Shown here: piece after piece, positions 1 through 9,731 of the stretch
How the letters are laid out: each line of letters opens with the position of its first letter
Position numbering within the stretch: the first letter of the stretch is position 1
Origin: Rubripirellula lacrimiformis
GTDB lineage: Bacteria; Planctomycetota; Planctomycetia; Pirellulales; Pirellulaceae
Assembly: GCF_007741535.1 (NCBI RefSeq)
Contig: NZ_CP036525.1
Location: forward strand, 6,758,001 to 6,822,000
DNA: 64,000 nt
Reading direction: 5' to 3'
Made by a program: the position numbers and the translations under genes
Notes under the pieces: model-generated
Database searches by the model: none
Told to the model about the DNA's origin: nothing
Seen by the model: the letters and a program-made list of their open reading frames with translations, nothing else

Positions 1-2
1 TT

Positions 3-1406
3 TGGGGATGGACGCAGCCCGGCACCAAGGTGGCGGCGGAGATCGCTGGCCACACAGCCAACGCGGTCGCGGATGACCAAGGACGATTCGATTTAAAACT
101 GGACGCGCTGCCTGCAGGCGGCCCCCACGAACTGGTGGTCCAAGCCGACCAACGACGCGTATTTGAAGATGTGCTGGTTGGCGAAGTCTGGGTCTGTTCG
201 GGACAATCCAACATGCAGTGGAACGTCGGCAGCGCCAACGACGCCGACCTCGAATCCCTGACCGCCAAATATCCCAACCTGCGTTTGATCACTGTCCCGC
301 AAGTTGGAACGCAAGAACCGCAAGACGACTTCAAAGGCCAATGGCAATCTTGCACGCCCCAGAGCGTGAAAGACTTTTCCGCAGTCGGCTATTTCTTTGG
401 CCGCCAACTGCATCAAACCTTGGACGTACCGGTCGGATTGATCGACAACTCATGGGGCGGATCGTCTGCCGAAGCTTGGGTGCCACGCGACGTCTTGAAA
501 TCCGAAGGTCAATACGACGAACTGCTGGCCAAATGGGATGACCTCGCCAAAACATTTGACTTCGATGCCGAGCTAGCCAAATGGAACGAGAAAACAGAGA
601 AGTGGAAGGCTGATGGCAAGAAAGGCCGAGCCCCCCAACGTCCTCGCGACGTGTTGTCCGGACAACACCGCCCAGCGAACCTTTACAACGGTGTCCTGCA
701 TCCCATCCTGGGCTACACCATTCGCGGTGCGATCTGGTACCAGGGCGAATCCAACGCGGGGCGTGCCTATCAGTACCGAGACCTGTTCCCGTTGATGATC
801 CAAACTTGGCGTGATCATTGGAGCCAAGACGAATTTCCATTCTATTGGGTCCAACTAGCCGATTTCCGAGCCGAGGTCAGTGAACCGTCCGATAGCGATT
901 GGGCCGAACTTCGCGAAGCTCAAACGATGACCATGTCGCGACTGCCCGCGACTGGCGAAGCCGTCATCACCGACCTCGGTGAAGCATCCGACATCCACCC
1001 CAAAAACAAGCAAGACGTTGGCAAACGGCTGGCACGTTGGGCGCTGGCCAAAGACTACGGCTACAACATTCCATATCGCAGTCCAACCTTTGCGTCGCTG
1101 GAAGTCAAAGGCAACAAGGCTATCGTGAAATTCGACCATGTCGGTGGCGGCCTGGACACCTTTGACGTCAACACCCCGATTGGTCTGACGATCGCTGGCG
1201 ATGACCAAAAGTTTGTCTCGGCTAGCGGCAAGATTGTCGGCAAGGACACGATCGAAGTTTCCGCCGCCGCAGTGAAGAACCCGGTCGCCGTTCGCTACGC
1301 CTGGGCCGACAACCCAGTGGCGAACCTGCAAAGCAGCGAAGGGCTGCCGATGACGCCATTCCGCACCGACCAGTGGCCCGGCATCACCGCCGGAAACGTC
1401 AAGTAG
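3..1406 (+). CDS. Sialate O-acetylesterase-like SASA-family esterase, 5' end outside window
   Basis: The frame is open from base 3, and its first residues WGWTQPGT match the start of the usual beta-sandwich domain of this family, so the true start lies left of the window. An SGNH-type hydrolase follows. The nucleophile block reads [10 protein letters not shown] at about residues 60-70, a second block reads [10 protein letters not shown], and the catalytic Asp/His block reads SDIHP. The family removes O-acetyl groups from sialic acids or from plant and algal polysaccharides, and members are usually exported. The signal peptide would be in the missing 5' part. The gene ends with TAG and is followed by a hairpin at 1435-1463. 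The family call is firm; the substrate is unknown. Confidence 0.9.
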   Translation, partial: WGWTQPGTKVAAEIAGHTANAVADDQGRFDLKLDALPAGGPHELVVQADQRRVFEDVLVGEVWVCSGQSNMQWNVGSANDADLESLTAKYPNLRLITVPQVGTQEPQDDFKGQWQSCTPQSVKDFSAVGYFFGRQLHQTLDVPVGLIDNSWGGSSAEAWVPRDVLKSEGQYDELLAKWDDLAKTFDFDAELAKWNEKTEKWKADGKKGRAPQRPRDVLSGQHRPANLYNGVLHPILGYTIRGAIWYQGESNAGRAYQYRDLFPLMIQTWRDHWSQDEFPFYWVQLADFRAEVSEPSDSDWAELREAQTMTMSRLPATGEAVITDLGEASDIHPKNKQDVGKRLARWALAKDYGYNIPYRSPTFASLEVKGNKAIVKFDHVGGGLDTFDVNTPIGLTIAGDDQKFVSASGKIVGKDTIEVSAAAVKNPVAVRYAWADNPVANLQSSEGLPMTPFRTDQWPGITAGNVK

Positions 1407-1434
1407 TCGCCAAATGGCAAGATTCGACCGACCC

Positions 1435-1463
1435 ACCTGCGGCGGGTGAATCCCCCCGCAGGT
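1435..1463. terminator. Terminator-like hairpin after the esterase gene
   Basis: ACCTGCGG at 1435-1442 pairs perfectly with CCGCAGGT at 1456-1463. Three further inner G-C pairs form after one mismatch, leaving a loop of about 5 nt. It starts 29 bases after the esterase stop. No strong T-run follows, so intrinsic termination is inferred from position and stem strength. Confidence 0.5.
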
Positions 1464-1648
1464 TTCTAAAAAAAGCCGCACGCCCCCCGTGGGCGTGTGG
1501 CCCGCATTGAACGGGCAAACGCAGGTGATTGGCCGCCGATTGACGCGACCATCTTCTCTTCTGCGGGCTGACCACTTCCGAGCAATCCGGTAGGCTAAAC
1601 AGAGCGTCTTGACGCTCCGTTTGCTTCGCCCAGTGCAAGGATGATCCC

Positions 1649-4600
1649 ATGTCAGATTTGGTCGCCGATCCAGCCGTCCCACAGCCCGCCAAACCCTTCG
1701 TTCACCTTCACTGCCACAGCCACTATTCGCTGTTGGACGGGGCTGGTGACATCAGTCGTTTGGTCAATCGGGCGGTCGACCATGGGATGAATGCGCTTGC
1801 GCTGACCGATCACGGCAACCTGCACGGTGCCCTGGAATTTTATCGGAAAGCCAAGGCAGCCAGCATCAATCCGATCATCGGATACGAAGCCTACATCGCG
1901 CCCGGTTCCCGGTTCGAAAAGGGCGGTGCCAGCAGCAGCAAAGACGCCAGCTATCACTTGACCCTGCTGGCCAAGAACCACGTCGGTTACAAGAACCTGA
2001 TCAAGTTGGCCAGTGCTGCTTCGCTAGAAGGATTCTATTTCAAGCCGCGCATCGACAAGGAAATCCTGGAACGACACAGCGAGGGCATCGTCTGTTTGTC
2101 CGGGTGTGTCAGCAGCGAATTCAGTCGCGCCGTGATGAAGGGCATCGATACGGCCGAGGTGGAACGCGAAGCACGCGACATCGCCGGTTGGTTCCAAGGT
2201 GTGTTCGGCGACCGTTACTTCATCGAGATCATGAACAACGGGATCGAAATCCAACGACTGCAATTGGAAGGCGCGGTCGAAATGTCCAAGCGGATGGGCA
2301 TCCCCTTGGTCGCCACCAGCGATTGTCACTACGTCAATCAAGAGGACAGTGAAGCCCAAGACATCATGCTGTGCATCAACACCGGGCGTTTCCGAACGGA
2401 CACGTCGCGGATGAAGATGGAGAACGATCAGTTCTTTCTGCGCAGCCCCGACCAGATGTACGAGAGCTTCCCGGGTTTGGAGGATGCCTGCGCGCGAAGC
2501 CAGGAGATCGCCGACTCGGTCGACATCGAGATTGAATTCAACAAGTACTTCTTTCCGAACTTTGAATGCCCCAACGACGCTACGCCGCTGGATTACCTGC
2601 GCGAACTATGCATCAAAGGATTGCTGGAACGTTACGAAGGCGACGACGAACGGATCGTCGATGGCGAGCTGTCCGAAGAAGTGATGGCTCGGTTGGACCG
2701 CGAACTAGAGGTCATCCGCAAACTCGGCTATCCGACTTACTTCCTGATCGTTTGGGACTTTGTCAATCACGCCCGATCGATCGGTATCTCGGCCACGGCC
2801 CGGGGCAGTGGTGTGGGGGCAATCGTTTGCTATGCGCTCTACATGTCGCACGTCTGTCCGCTGCGATACGACTTGCTATTCGAGCGGTTCTTGGATGAAA
2901 GCCGTACCGAGCCGCCTGATATCGATATCGACTTTGAAAAAGAACGTCGAACCGAAGTCATCGATTACGTCAAAGAACGCTACGGTTCCGAGATGGTCTG
3001 CCAGATCGGTACGTTCGGAACGTTGGCGGCCAAGGCAGCGATCAAGGACGTCGGGCGGGCGTTGGGCGTTCCGCTTGGCCGGGTCAACCAGATCACCGAA
3101 ATGGTGCCGGACGAACTGAAGATCACGATCAAAAAGGCACTCGAAAAGAGCGCCGACATGAAGATGTCGTACGACGGCGACCCCGAGGTCCGGGAACTGT
3201 TGGACCTAGCGATGAAGATCGAGGGGTTGGCACGGAACATCGGCACGCACGCCGCGGCGGTGGTGATCGCCGACAAACCGCTGGACGAATACGTTCCGCT
3301 GACCCGTGTGCCCGGCAAACAAGACGTCATCACCCAGTGGTCGATGAACGACGTCGAAGCCTCTGGCCTGTTGAAGATGGACTTCTTGGGGCTTCGCAAC
3401 CTGACCATCCTGTCGCGAACGGTCAAGTTCATCGAACAGACCACCGGCAAAACCGTCGACCCGTTGAAATTCCCGCTGGACGATCGCGAATCGTATTTGC
3501 TGCTGCAGCGGGGCGAAACGAAGGGTGTGTTCCAGCTGGAATCGGGCGGGATCCGCGACTTGCTGTGCCGGATGAAGCCGGACACATTCAACGACATCAT
3601 TGCGACCGCCGCGCTCTATCGGCCTGGTCCGCTCGAAGGCGGGATGGTCGACGACTACGTGAATATCAAACACGGACGTCAACAACCCGAGTACAAGCAC
3701 CCGGTGCTGAAAGAAGTCCTGGAAGAGACCAACTCGATCATGGTCTACCAGGAACAGGTGATGCGGATCCTGAACCGTCTGGGCAAGATCCCGCTGGCCA
3801 ATGCGTACACCTGCATCAAGGCGATCAGTAAAAAGAAAGAGTCGTTGATCAATGCGAACCACGATGCGTTCATCGTCGGTGCGGTTGAAAACGGACTAGC
3901 CGAAAAAGATGCCGATGACATTTGGAATCTGATCGTCAAGTTTGCTGGCTACGGTTTCAATAAATCGCACAGTACGGCTTACGCCTTGCTGGCCTATCAA
4001 ACCGCGTATCTGAAGGCGCACTATCCGGTCGAGTTCATGGCCGCACTGCTGTCCAGTGATATTTCGGGACGCAACTTTGTCCGCAAAGATGCGTTGATCG
4101 AACACATGGAAGATTGCGAACGGATGGAGATCGAGGTCGTCCCGCCCTGCGTCAATCGCAGTGCGGCAGACTTCTCTGTCGAAGGCAAGCAAATCTTCTT
4201 TGCAATGTCAGCCATCAAGGGCTGCGGCGGAGCCACGTCGATCGTGATCGAAGAAGAACGACGGCAAAACGGCCCCTTCAAGGACATCTTTGATTTCTGT
4301 GAAAGAGTCGATCCGAGTGCCTGTAACAAAAGCGCGATCCTGACACTGGTCAAAGCCGGTGCGATGGATTGCTTTGGCGCCAAACGCAGCCAATTGGCGG
4401 CAGTGATCGAACGCGCTGTCCAAGCCGGCGCGGCGATCCAGGCAGACAAAAAGAGTGGGCAAACGAGTCTGTTCGGCGCCTTCGAGGACGAAGAAGACGA
4501 AGAGGAAGCCGCCCCAACGCCCATGCCGGAAATGGAAGAATGGCCCGATCGCGAGAAGTTGATCGCCGAAAAAGAGGTCCTGGGATACTATCTGGACAGC

Positions 4601-5212
4601 CATCCGCTGGCTGAATTCGAAGCTCGCCTGAGTGCATTCCGCACCCACATGACCGACAAACTAGCCAACGTCAAAGACCGCGGCGAAGTCGTGTTGGGTG
4701 GCATGATCAGTTCGGTCAAGATTGCTCACACCAAGAGCCCCAAACCCGGACAACCGTCGAAGTACGCCAACTTTGACCTCGAAGACATGCAGGGCGCCAT
4801 CCGATGCATCCTGTGGCCCAAAGGGTTTGCCGACTGGGGCGATCGAGTGATCCCCGATGCAGTCGTCCTGGCCCGCGGCAAGGTCGATCGTCGAGGTGGT
4901 GGCGACGAAGCAAACTTGATCATCGACGAATTGATTCCGTTCGAAGACCTTGAATCCCGCTATACCCACGGGATCCGAATCATGCTGAACGAAGAAACGC
5001 ATGATGGGCCGACCGTCACGCGACTGAAAGAAATCGTTCGCGGCTATCCGGGCACCCAAGAACTGCTGTTCACGATCAAGCTGAACGAAGGCGAAATCGT
5101 TCAGCTGAAAGCGGACAAAAGCCGCGTCGATATCACTCCCGAACTTCGTGACCGAATCGACGACTATCTTGGCCAGGGCAGCTATCGCCTGCTGATGACA
5201 AAACCGAGATAG
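1649..5212 (+). CDS. dnaE: DNA polymerase III subunit alpha (replicative polymerase)
   Basis: This 1187-residue protein has the full DnaE layout. A PHP domain starts with HLHCHSHYSLLDGAG at about residue 20. The polymerase palm carries PDIDIDF at about 423-429 (metal-binding Asp424/426/428) and LLKMDFLGL near 573, which holds the third catalytic Asp. HhH and C-terminal segments follow, with an OB fold (VVLGGMISSVKI) near 1010. It is the chromosomal replicative polymerase, acting with the clamp and an exonuclease subunit. An acidic stretch (EDEEDEEEA) near 945 separates the polymerase from the OB part. The start is supported by AAGGA at 1637-1641, 7 nt upstream. The gene stands alone. It is DnaE1-like by length, not the short DnaE2. 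Confidence 0.97.
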   Translation: MSDLVADPAVPQPAKPFVHLHCHSHYSLLDGAGDISRLVNRAVDHGMNALALTDHGNLHGALEFYRKAKAASINPIIGYEAYIAPGSRFEKGGASSSKDASYHLTLLAKNHVGYKNLIKLASAASLEGFYFKPRIDKEILERHSEGIVCLSGCVSSEFSRAVMKGIDTAEVEREARDIAGWFQGVFGDRYFIEIMNNGIEIQRLQLEGAVEMSKRMGIPLVATSDCHYVNQEDSEAQDIMLCINTGRFRTDTSRMKMENDQFFLRSPDQMYESFPGLEDACARSQEIADSVDIEIEFNKYFFPNFECPNDATPLDYLRELCIKGLLERYEGDDERIVDGELSEEVMARLDRELEVIRKLGYPTYFLIVWDFVNHARSIGISATARGSGVGAIVCYALYMSHVCPLRYDLLFERFLDESRTEPPDIDIDFEKERRTEVIDYVKERYGSEMVCQIGTFGTLAAKAAIKDVGRALGVPLGRVNQITEMVPDELKITIKKALEKSADMKMSYDGDPEVRELLDLAMKIEGLARNIGTHAAAVVIADKPLDEYVPLTRVPGKQDVITQWSMNDVEASGLLKMDFLGLRNLTILSRTVKFIEQTTGKTVDPLKFPLDDRESYLLLQRGETKGVFQLESGGIRDLLCRMKPDTFNDIIATAALYRPGPLEGGMVDDYVNIKHGRQQPEYKHPVLKEVLEETNSIMVYQEQVMRILNRLGKIPLANAYTCIKAISKKKESLINANHDAFIVGAVENGLAEKDADDIWNLIVKFAGYGFNKSHSTAYALLAYQTAYLKAHYPVEFMAALLSSDISGRNFVRKDALIEHMEDCERMEIEVVPPCVNRSAADFSVEGKQIFFAMSAIKGCGGATSIVIEEERRQNGPFKDIFDFCERVDPSACNKSAILTLVKAGAMDCFGAKRSQLAAVIERAVQAGAAIQADKKSGQTSLFGAFEDEEDEEEAAPTPMPEMEEWPDREKLIAEKEVLGYYLDSHPLAEFEARLSAFRTHMTDKLANVKDRGEVVLGGMISSVKIAHTKSPKPGQPSKYANFDLEDMQGAIRCILWPKGFADWGDRVIPDAVVLARGKVDRRGGGDEANLIIDELIPFEDLESRYTHGIRIMLNEETHDGPTVTRLKEIVRGYPGTQELLFTIKLNEGEIVQLKADKSRVDITPELRDRIDDYLGQGSYRLLMTKPR

Positions 5213-5274
5213 TTTTCAAGCGACGCGATCACAACGCTGCCAATGACACCACTTCCCCCCTTTGGATCGTTGAT

Positions 5275-6171
5275 TCATCGGGTGAACGATAGGCCGCCGG
5301 TGGTGGCACCGTCCAGCTTGAAGGTGAATCCGGTGGCATTGCCGATCCACTGGCCTCGCATTTGTTGCTGATCGCCCGATCGGATCAGTGTCAGTTGGTC
5401 GCCGGCCAAGTCGTAGCGACCCGAGAAAGAATTGGACGATCCGGCCTTGGTGGCTGTCCAAGTGAACTGGCCGTCATCATTCAAAACCAGTTCCACCGAC
5501 TGATCGCCAGGCAACGAAACTTTCCACGCCCCCGTGCTGGGCGATGAAACCGCAGCGGTCGACGCGGCGGTGAACTCGGGAATCAGCGACGACACGGCCG
5601 CATCGGTGGTGGGCGCCGATTCGCGGGTCAGCGATGCCAACATCTGCAGAGCCGATGGGGTCCCCGTCGATGCTGCGGCAGGCGACACGGGTGCCGGAGC
5701 CGCCAAGGTTGCCGGCTGTGACGATGCTGGTGGTGCCGCGGCCCGCGACGATGGGGCAATCGGGGCCGGTGCCTGCGTCAGTGCGGGTGCGGGTGCGGGT
5801 GCAAATGCCTGAGTCGGGGCTGGTGCAGGTGCCTGATTCGGGGCGAATGCGGGTGCAGATGCCTGCCTCGGTGCGGGTGCGGCCTGTGCGAAGCCGGGCT
5901 GCGACTGGATCGGCCGAGCGTAGGAAGAATGCCCGTAGGCCGGTTGGGAATGAACAGGTTGCGGGTGGACGTATTGCGTGTGAACCGAAGCAGCGTAGGT
6001 CGGACGAGCCGAAACGTAGCCGCCACTGTGTCGTCCGAAGCTGCCGCCGAAACCGCCCGAGAAACCGATGCTGCGTCCGCCGCTGCCGCCACAAGCCACT
6101 GCCGAGACGCCGCTTACTGCACTGCAAGCGATCACGCCGGCGATCATCAGTCGTTTGAAATTCTTGGTCAT
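5275..6171 (-). CDS. Secreted Ala/Pro-rich protein with C-terminal beta domain
   Basis: 298 residues starting MTKNFKRLMIAG; a hydrophobic signal segment runs to about residue 25. A longer open frame extends upstream to 6240, but AAGGA about 12 nt before 6171 and the signal peptide favour this start. A Gly/Ser patch and a Tyr/His/Pro-rich segment follow, then a long APAPNQAPAP-like low-complexity stretch (about residues 75-165). The last ~85 residues (GAWKVSLPGDQSVEL to GGLSFTR) look like a lipocalin-like beta domain of the kind often seen at the C-terminus of planctomycete TPR proteins. That comparison is from memory. Function is unknown; an envelope role is inferred from the export signal. 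Confidence 0.75.
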   Translation of the reverse strand: MTKNFKRLMIAGVIACSAVSGVSAVACGGSGGRSIGFSGGFGGSFGRHSGGYVSARPTYAASVHTQYVHPQPVHSQPAYGHSSYARPIQSQPGFAQAAPAPRQASAPAFAPNQAPAPAPTQAFAPAPAPALTQAPAPIAPSSRAAAPPASSQPATLAAPAPVSPAAASTGTPSALQMLASLTRESAPTTDAAVSSLIPEFTAASTAAVSSPSTGAWKVSLPGDQSVELVLNDDGQFTWTATKAGSSNSFSGRYDLAGDQLTLIRSGDQQQMRGQWIGNATGFTFKLDGATTGGLSFTR

Positions 6172-6386
6172 GGCTAGGTTTCCTTGGAAAGGGAACAGGT
6201 GGGGGTGGATGCGGTCGGCGGCCAGTCGTTTGCTCGCCAAGATTCCAAGCGTCCTCCAGTCCGATGTGTTACGAAACTTTCGCTGGAAACTTCGAAAACG
6301 AAAAATGGGGCGTGATCAGCCCGGGATTCCCCGCCGCTGATTCGCCCCCTTTTCCCGAGCCAACCCCCGTCGCCTCGTACCTGCGA

Positions 6387-7586
6387 TCACTGAGCCAACC
6401 AGGACGCCAGCGTTTCGGCGGATGTCTTGGAAGACGCTTTGGGCTTCAGTTCCTTGCTCATCGCGGCTGCGATCCGAGCCACATACTCGATCGTGCCTTT
6501 GATCGCTTCGTCCGGTGCGGTCGCGTCCAGCTTGGCGACATACAAGACCAGGAATTCACCGTCGGATTTCTTTTCGATCGCCCAGGCTCCGATCTTGGTC
6601 ACCGAGCTCTGACGCAGCAGACGGTTCATCAGTGTCGCCGTCGGTTCTTCCTTGCTGACCTGAACAAGCGACCAGACTTTGCGAACATCGGCTCGCTGGA
6701 AGTACTCGGTGTCCTTGGCGACATAGACGGTTTGAGTCGTTTCAGCGGCGATCTTGTGCTCGATTTGGTAGTGACCGGTCGCGTTAACGGAGTGCTCGAT
6801 GCCGGCGTCTTCCAACAGTTTCTTGCTGGCGATCGGTGCCGTCTTCCAACTGCTGGCCAACATCGCCCGAATTTCGGACACGTCCACACAGAAGCTGATC
6901 AGCGTGTTGGCGGGCGAAAACGACTGGGCCAGTGCAACCAGTTTTCCGTCGGCGTTCACGATCGGGCCGCCGCTGTCGCCAGGCTGAATGGGGCTTTGAG
7001 TTTCGACGGCGCGAAAGTCATGTTCGCCGTGGTTGGACTTGAATTTCTTGTCGTACACCGCTCGTACCGAACCGGTCGTCGAAACCCACATCACATCGCT
7101 ATTGCCGGGGTTTCCGACCAATTCGATCGTGGATCCGGGCTTGCTACTGCTGTCGGCCAGCTCGATCGCCGTCACGTCTTCGGGCACCTTGGGCAGTTGA
7201 ATCAGAGCCAAGTCGCGGCGGCGGTCCACGGCCACAACCTTGCCGGGCTGAGCCAAAGTTAGGACGTTGTCCAGATAATGTTTGCGTTTGACATTGGGAA
7301 TGCCGTCCTTGATGTCGGCAAAGAACACCACGGCGGTGCGGCTGTCGCCGACGACGTGGGCGTTGGTCAGCACGATTCGTTTTTCGGCATCGACCAAAAC
7401 GCCCGTTCCAGTAGCCGTTTCGTTGTCCGCATTGCTGGTGACGATCCAGGCGGTCGATCGAACGACACGAGCGTAGGTGTCCGCGTCGGCGCGAGCGGTC
7501 ACGGCGATCGTGCAACCGATCAGCAACAAGATTGCGCGGCCCAAGATTGGCGATGGGTTCGATGCGTGGGGCACTGGAGCAGACAT
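6387..7586 (-). CDS. Exported trypsin-like serine protease
   Basis: 399 residues from the ATG at 7586, chosen over an upstream extension to 7772 because the next residues (ILGRAILLLIGCTIAVTARA) form a signal peptide. The trypsin-like triad is visible: His in LTNAHVVG, Asp in RRRDLALIQL and Ser in QPGDSGGPI. There is no PDZ domain of the DegP type. The C-terminal ~150 residues contain a repeat-like stretch (TEYFQRADVRKVWSLVQVS) of unknown function. It is likely a periplasmic or surface protease. It stands alone on this strand; a GAGG about 11 nt upstream could be the ribosome site. Confidence 0.85.
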   Translation of the reverse strand: MSAPVPHASNPSPILGRAILLLIGCTIAVTARADADTYARVVRSTAWIVTSNADNETATGTGVLVDAEKRIVLTNAHVVGDSRTAVVFFADIKDGIPNVKRKHYLDNVLTLAQPGKVVAVDRRRDLALIQLPKVPEDVTAIELADSSSKPGSTIELVGNPGNSDVMWVSTTGSVRAVYDKKFKSNHGEHDFRAVETQSPIQPGDSGGPIVNADGKLVALAQSFSPANTLISFCVDVSEIRAMLASSWKTAPIASKKLLEDAGIEHSVNATGHYQIEHKIAAETTQTVYVAKDTEYFQRADVRKVWSLVQVSKEEPTATLMNRLLRQSSVTKIGAWAIEKKSDGEFLVLYVAKLDATAPDEAIKGTIEYVARIAAAMSKELKPKASSKTSAETLASWLAQ

Positions 7587-7827
7587 GATGGTGAACCTCG
7601 GACGGGGACTTGGGGGGTGTTTGGCTGTATCACTCAGCGGCAAGTCGACCGAAATGTTACGAACCCCGGCGGAAAAAACACCGAATGTCTTGGCCACAGT
7701 CGCTACGGCGTCCCCAAACCCGATCCGCAACCGTAGCGAGACTCGCCAAGAGTTTCGGCCTCCATTCATCATCGCGTGGGAAAGAGGACGCCGGCAGAAT
7801 GATGATGGGGGGCAGCGTGGGGAAAGT

Positions 7828-7942
7828 AGTTCGAGTTCGAGTTTAAGTTCGAGTTTAAGTTTTTGGGCCGCATGTCAGTGCCCAACTTGAACTTGAACTT
7901 GAACTCGAACTTGAACTCGAACTTGAACTTGAACTCGAACTC
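7828..7942. repeat. Inverted pair of hexanucleotide microsatellites (GTTCGA/GTTTAA and GAACTT/GAACTC)
   Basis: The left tract (7828-7863) is repeats of GTTCGA and GTTTAA. The right tract (7883-7942) is about ten repeats of GAACTT and GAACTC, which is the reverse complement type. The tracts are separated by about 19 bases (TTTGGGCCGCATGTCAGTGC). Together they can fold into one long hairpin with G-T or mismatched positions at the T/C variants. The pattern suggests a slippage-prone element or an extruded cruciform. Confidence 0.85.
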
Positions 7943-8121
7943 CCCAAACCCCAACAAAAACGACCATTGGGACGCTCCTCCGCTGCCCCCCAACAAGTTT
8001 TCAAAACTTTTCGGTAACACATTCCGGCGGCTGTCGCTTGGTGGGTTAGTCAAGTGACGCCCAGCGACGACCGAGACACGGCAGACTCACGATCGCTTTC
8101 ACCCCACCACCCTGCCACGCC

Positions 8122-8126
8122 AAGGA
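8122..8126 (+). promoter_or_regulatory. Ribosome binding site deciding the start of the Tyr/His-rich protein
   Basis: AAGGA lies directly against the ATG at 8127 (no spacing) but 9 nt before the ATG at 8136, so the second ATG is the likely start. Confidence 0.6.
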
Positions 8127-8135
8127 ATGTTTCCG

Positions 8136-8558
8136 ATGTTCAAGAAAATGATGTTTGCGATTGCTCCCATGATGCTGATCGCCGGTTCGGTTGTTGCTGA
8201 TGACGATCTGCTTTCGGCACTGGCCAAGATGGATGTCGACCAAAGCATGGTGTCTGGGGCCGACATCGCTGACGCCAAGTTGGGGCAAGCCGATGTTGAC
8301 GCCTTGCTGGGCGATGACGATGCCAGCAGCGAAGACGCCATCGCCGCTTGCTACCGCCGATTCCGAGGCGGATACGGCCGACACTACAGCAGCTATGGAA
8401 GCTACGGACACCGCCACTACGGATCCAGCTACACCACTTGGCACAACCCTTGCCACACGTCGTACCGCACCTACACCCACTGCTACACCCCGGTCTACTG
8501 CCCACCGACCTACTCGTACTACACCCCCAGCTACACCAGCTATTGGGGTTGCCACTAA
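8136..8558 (+). CDS. Small secreted Tyr/His/Cys-rich protein
   Basis: 140 residues. A signal peptide (MFKKMMFAIAPMMLIAGSVV ending in ADD) is followed by an acidic segment with Asp-rich DADVDALLGDDD-type sequence (about 20-70). A C-terminal half follows that is very rich in Tyr, Ser, His and Cys (RRFRGGYGRHYSSYGSYG through CPPTYSYYTPSYTSYWGCH). Nothing in it suggests an enzyme. The composition fits a structural or metal-binding envelope protein, possibly cross-linked through Tyr or Cys. Similar short Tyr/His-rich secreted proteins occur in planctomycetes. It precedes another secreted protein gene at 8701 on the same strand. Confidence 0.75.
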   Translation: MFKKMMFAIAPMMLIAGSVVADDDLLSALAKMDVDQSMVSGADIADAKLGQADVDALLGDDDASSEDAIAACYRRFRGGYGRHYSSYGSYGHRHYGSSYTTWHNPCHTSYRTYTHCYTPVYCPPTYSYYTPSYTSYWGCH

Positions 8559-8700
8559 GCACACCACATTCGACCTAGCAGCCGCCATCCCCAAGCTCGG
8601 CTCACTCTCCCCAAGCTCGGCAACTCTAGCGATCGCAACTCCAGTGATCGAAGTTGTCGGGCTTCTTTCGTACTCCCATTCCATCATCCCAACCGACCCC

Positions 8701-9606
8701 ATGGTGATCCCGATGAACGTCTACTCTGTTTGCCGCTACGTGGCCTTTGCCAGTCTGGCCACAACGATCTTGTTCTGTTTTGCCGCTGTCGCTCGCGGCC
8801 AAGAAATCCAAACCTGGCAAGTCCTGCACGGAAGCCACCGCTGTGATCACGTGATCGCCCAGGTCATGCGGCACGGCGTCAACCAAAGCGTGGACCGGTC
8901 CGCGGGCGTTGGCTTCACGGTCGCAACCCCCAACGGATTTGCGACCACACCAACATCCGAAATCGGCGACCTTGACATCGTGTCGGTACACCGCTGCGAT
9001 ACCGCCGACGGCAGCGTCGCACCTCAGTTCGCCGTCGTCGTGATGAACCAAAGCCAACGCGAAATCAGCGACGTCGAAGTATCGCTGGTCGCGTTGCTCG
9101 GTCAAATTCATCCGCACTGCCCCACCGCGACATCCTTTTCGACGCCGATCCCGCCCTGCACGGCGGCTGAGGTGATCGTGACGCTGCCGGTCGAAGCATT
9201 GTCGATGGGGAATCGATTTGGCAGCGTTGTCGGTTTCCAAAGCCTGGTCGTCTGTATTGACGGACACGACGAATGGGTCGAAACGAACGAAGCCAACAAC
9301 ATCCTGGCGATAGGCGTGGGGGACATTCCCGTTGCCGCGCCGGCACCTAGTGCTGGTGCTGACGCATCGCCCGTGATGAAGTTGCCCACGATGGAGTTCT
9401 CTGGGGATGAGTTGCCGACGATTGCACCGGGAACGGTTGAACCGATCGGGTCTGGTCAGGTGGGGCAAAATCCAGCGGGCGTGATGCCTACGTTGGATGG
9501 TGCAACCGCGGTTGCTCCCAATGGGGACACGGACGCCGACTCGCTTAGGATGGCGGTCGAGAAGCTTGGGGTTGCGGATGCGGATGCAGCGAGTCGGCCG
9601 TTTTGA
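8701..9606 (+). CDS. Secreted protein with CARDB-like beta domain
   Basis: 301 residues from ATG 8701; ATG 8713 (MNVYSVCRYVAFASLATTIL) is equally possible. A signal peptide ends near ARGQ. The middle part (FAVVVMNQSQREISDVEVSL to WVETNEANNILAIGV) has the spacing of a CARDB domain: a beta sandwich that ends with a D-E-x-N-E-x-N-N block. The C-terminal ~100 residues are Ala/Pro/Thr-rich and look unstructured. It is probably an exported adhesion or structural protein. The open frame extends upstream to 8191, but that part overlaps the preceding gene and lacks its own signal. Confidence 0.7.
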   Translation: MVIPMNVYSVCRYVAFASLATTILFCFAAVARGQEIQTWQVLHGSHRCDHVIAQVMRHGVNQSVDRSAGVGFTVATPNGFATTPTSEIGDLDIVSVHRCDTADGSVAPQFAVVVMNQSQREISDVEVSLVALLGQIHPHCPTATSFSTPIPPCTAAEVIVTLPVEALSMGNRFGSVVGFQSLVVCIDGHDEWVETNEANNILAIGVGDIPVAAPAPSAGADASPVMKLPTMEFSGDELPTIAPGTVEPIGSGQVGQNPAGVMPTLDGATAVAPNGDTDADSLRMAVEKLGVADADAASRPF

Positions 9607-9674
9607 TGGGGGTGGATGGGAGGTGTTTGCGCCTTCTTACGGTCCCCCCTCACCCGGTCCCCCCTCACCCCCGC

Positions 9675-9731
9675 CCCCTCTCCCCCACGTTGGATGCGAG
9701 CAGAACTCGCATCCAACGCGGGGGAGAGGGG
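9675..9731. repeat. 26-bp near-perfect inverted repeat (hairpin)
   Basis: The left arm 9675-9700 and right arm 9706-9731 are complementary at 25 of 26 positions around a 5-base loop (CAGAA). The outer part of each arm is a CCCCTCTCCCCC / GGGGGAGAGGGG block and the inner part is GTTGGATGCGAG / CTCGCATCCAAC. It sits between two convergent 3' ends, the typical place for REP-like palindromes, and could act as a bidirectional terminator. Confidence 0.85.

Larger units (their letters stand above)
7587..8135. other. Intergenic region between protease and small secreted protein genes
   Basis: 549 bases between divergent genes. The main content is the hexanucleotide repeat pair at 7828-7942. The open frames crossing it encode only FKFEFKFE- or NLNSNLNS-type low complexity and are not called as genes. 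Promoters for both flanking genes must lie here but none stands out. Confidence 0.6.

Noticed and set aside
7769-8053. Open frames with FKFEFKFE or NLNSNLNS stretches
   Set aside because: They translate the hexanucleotide tracts only, have no ribosome site, and overlap on both strands.
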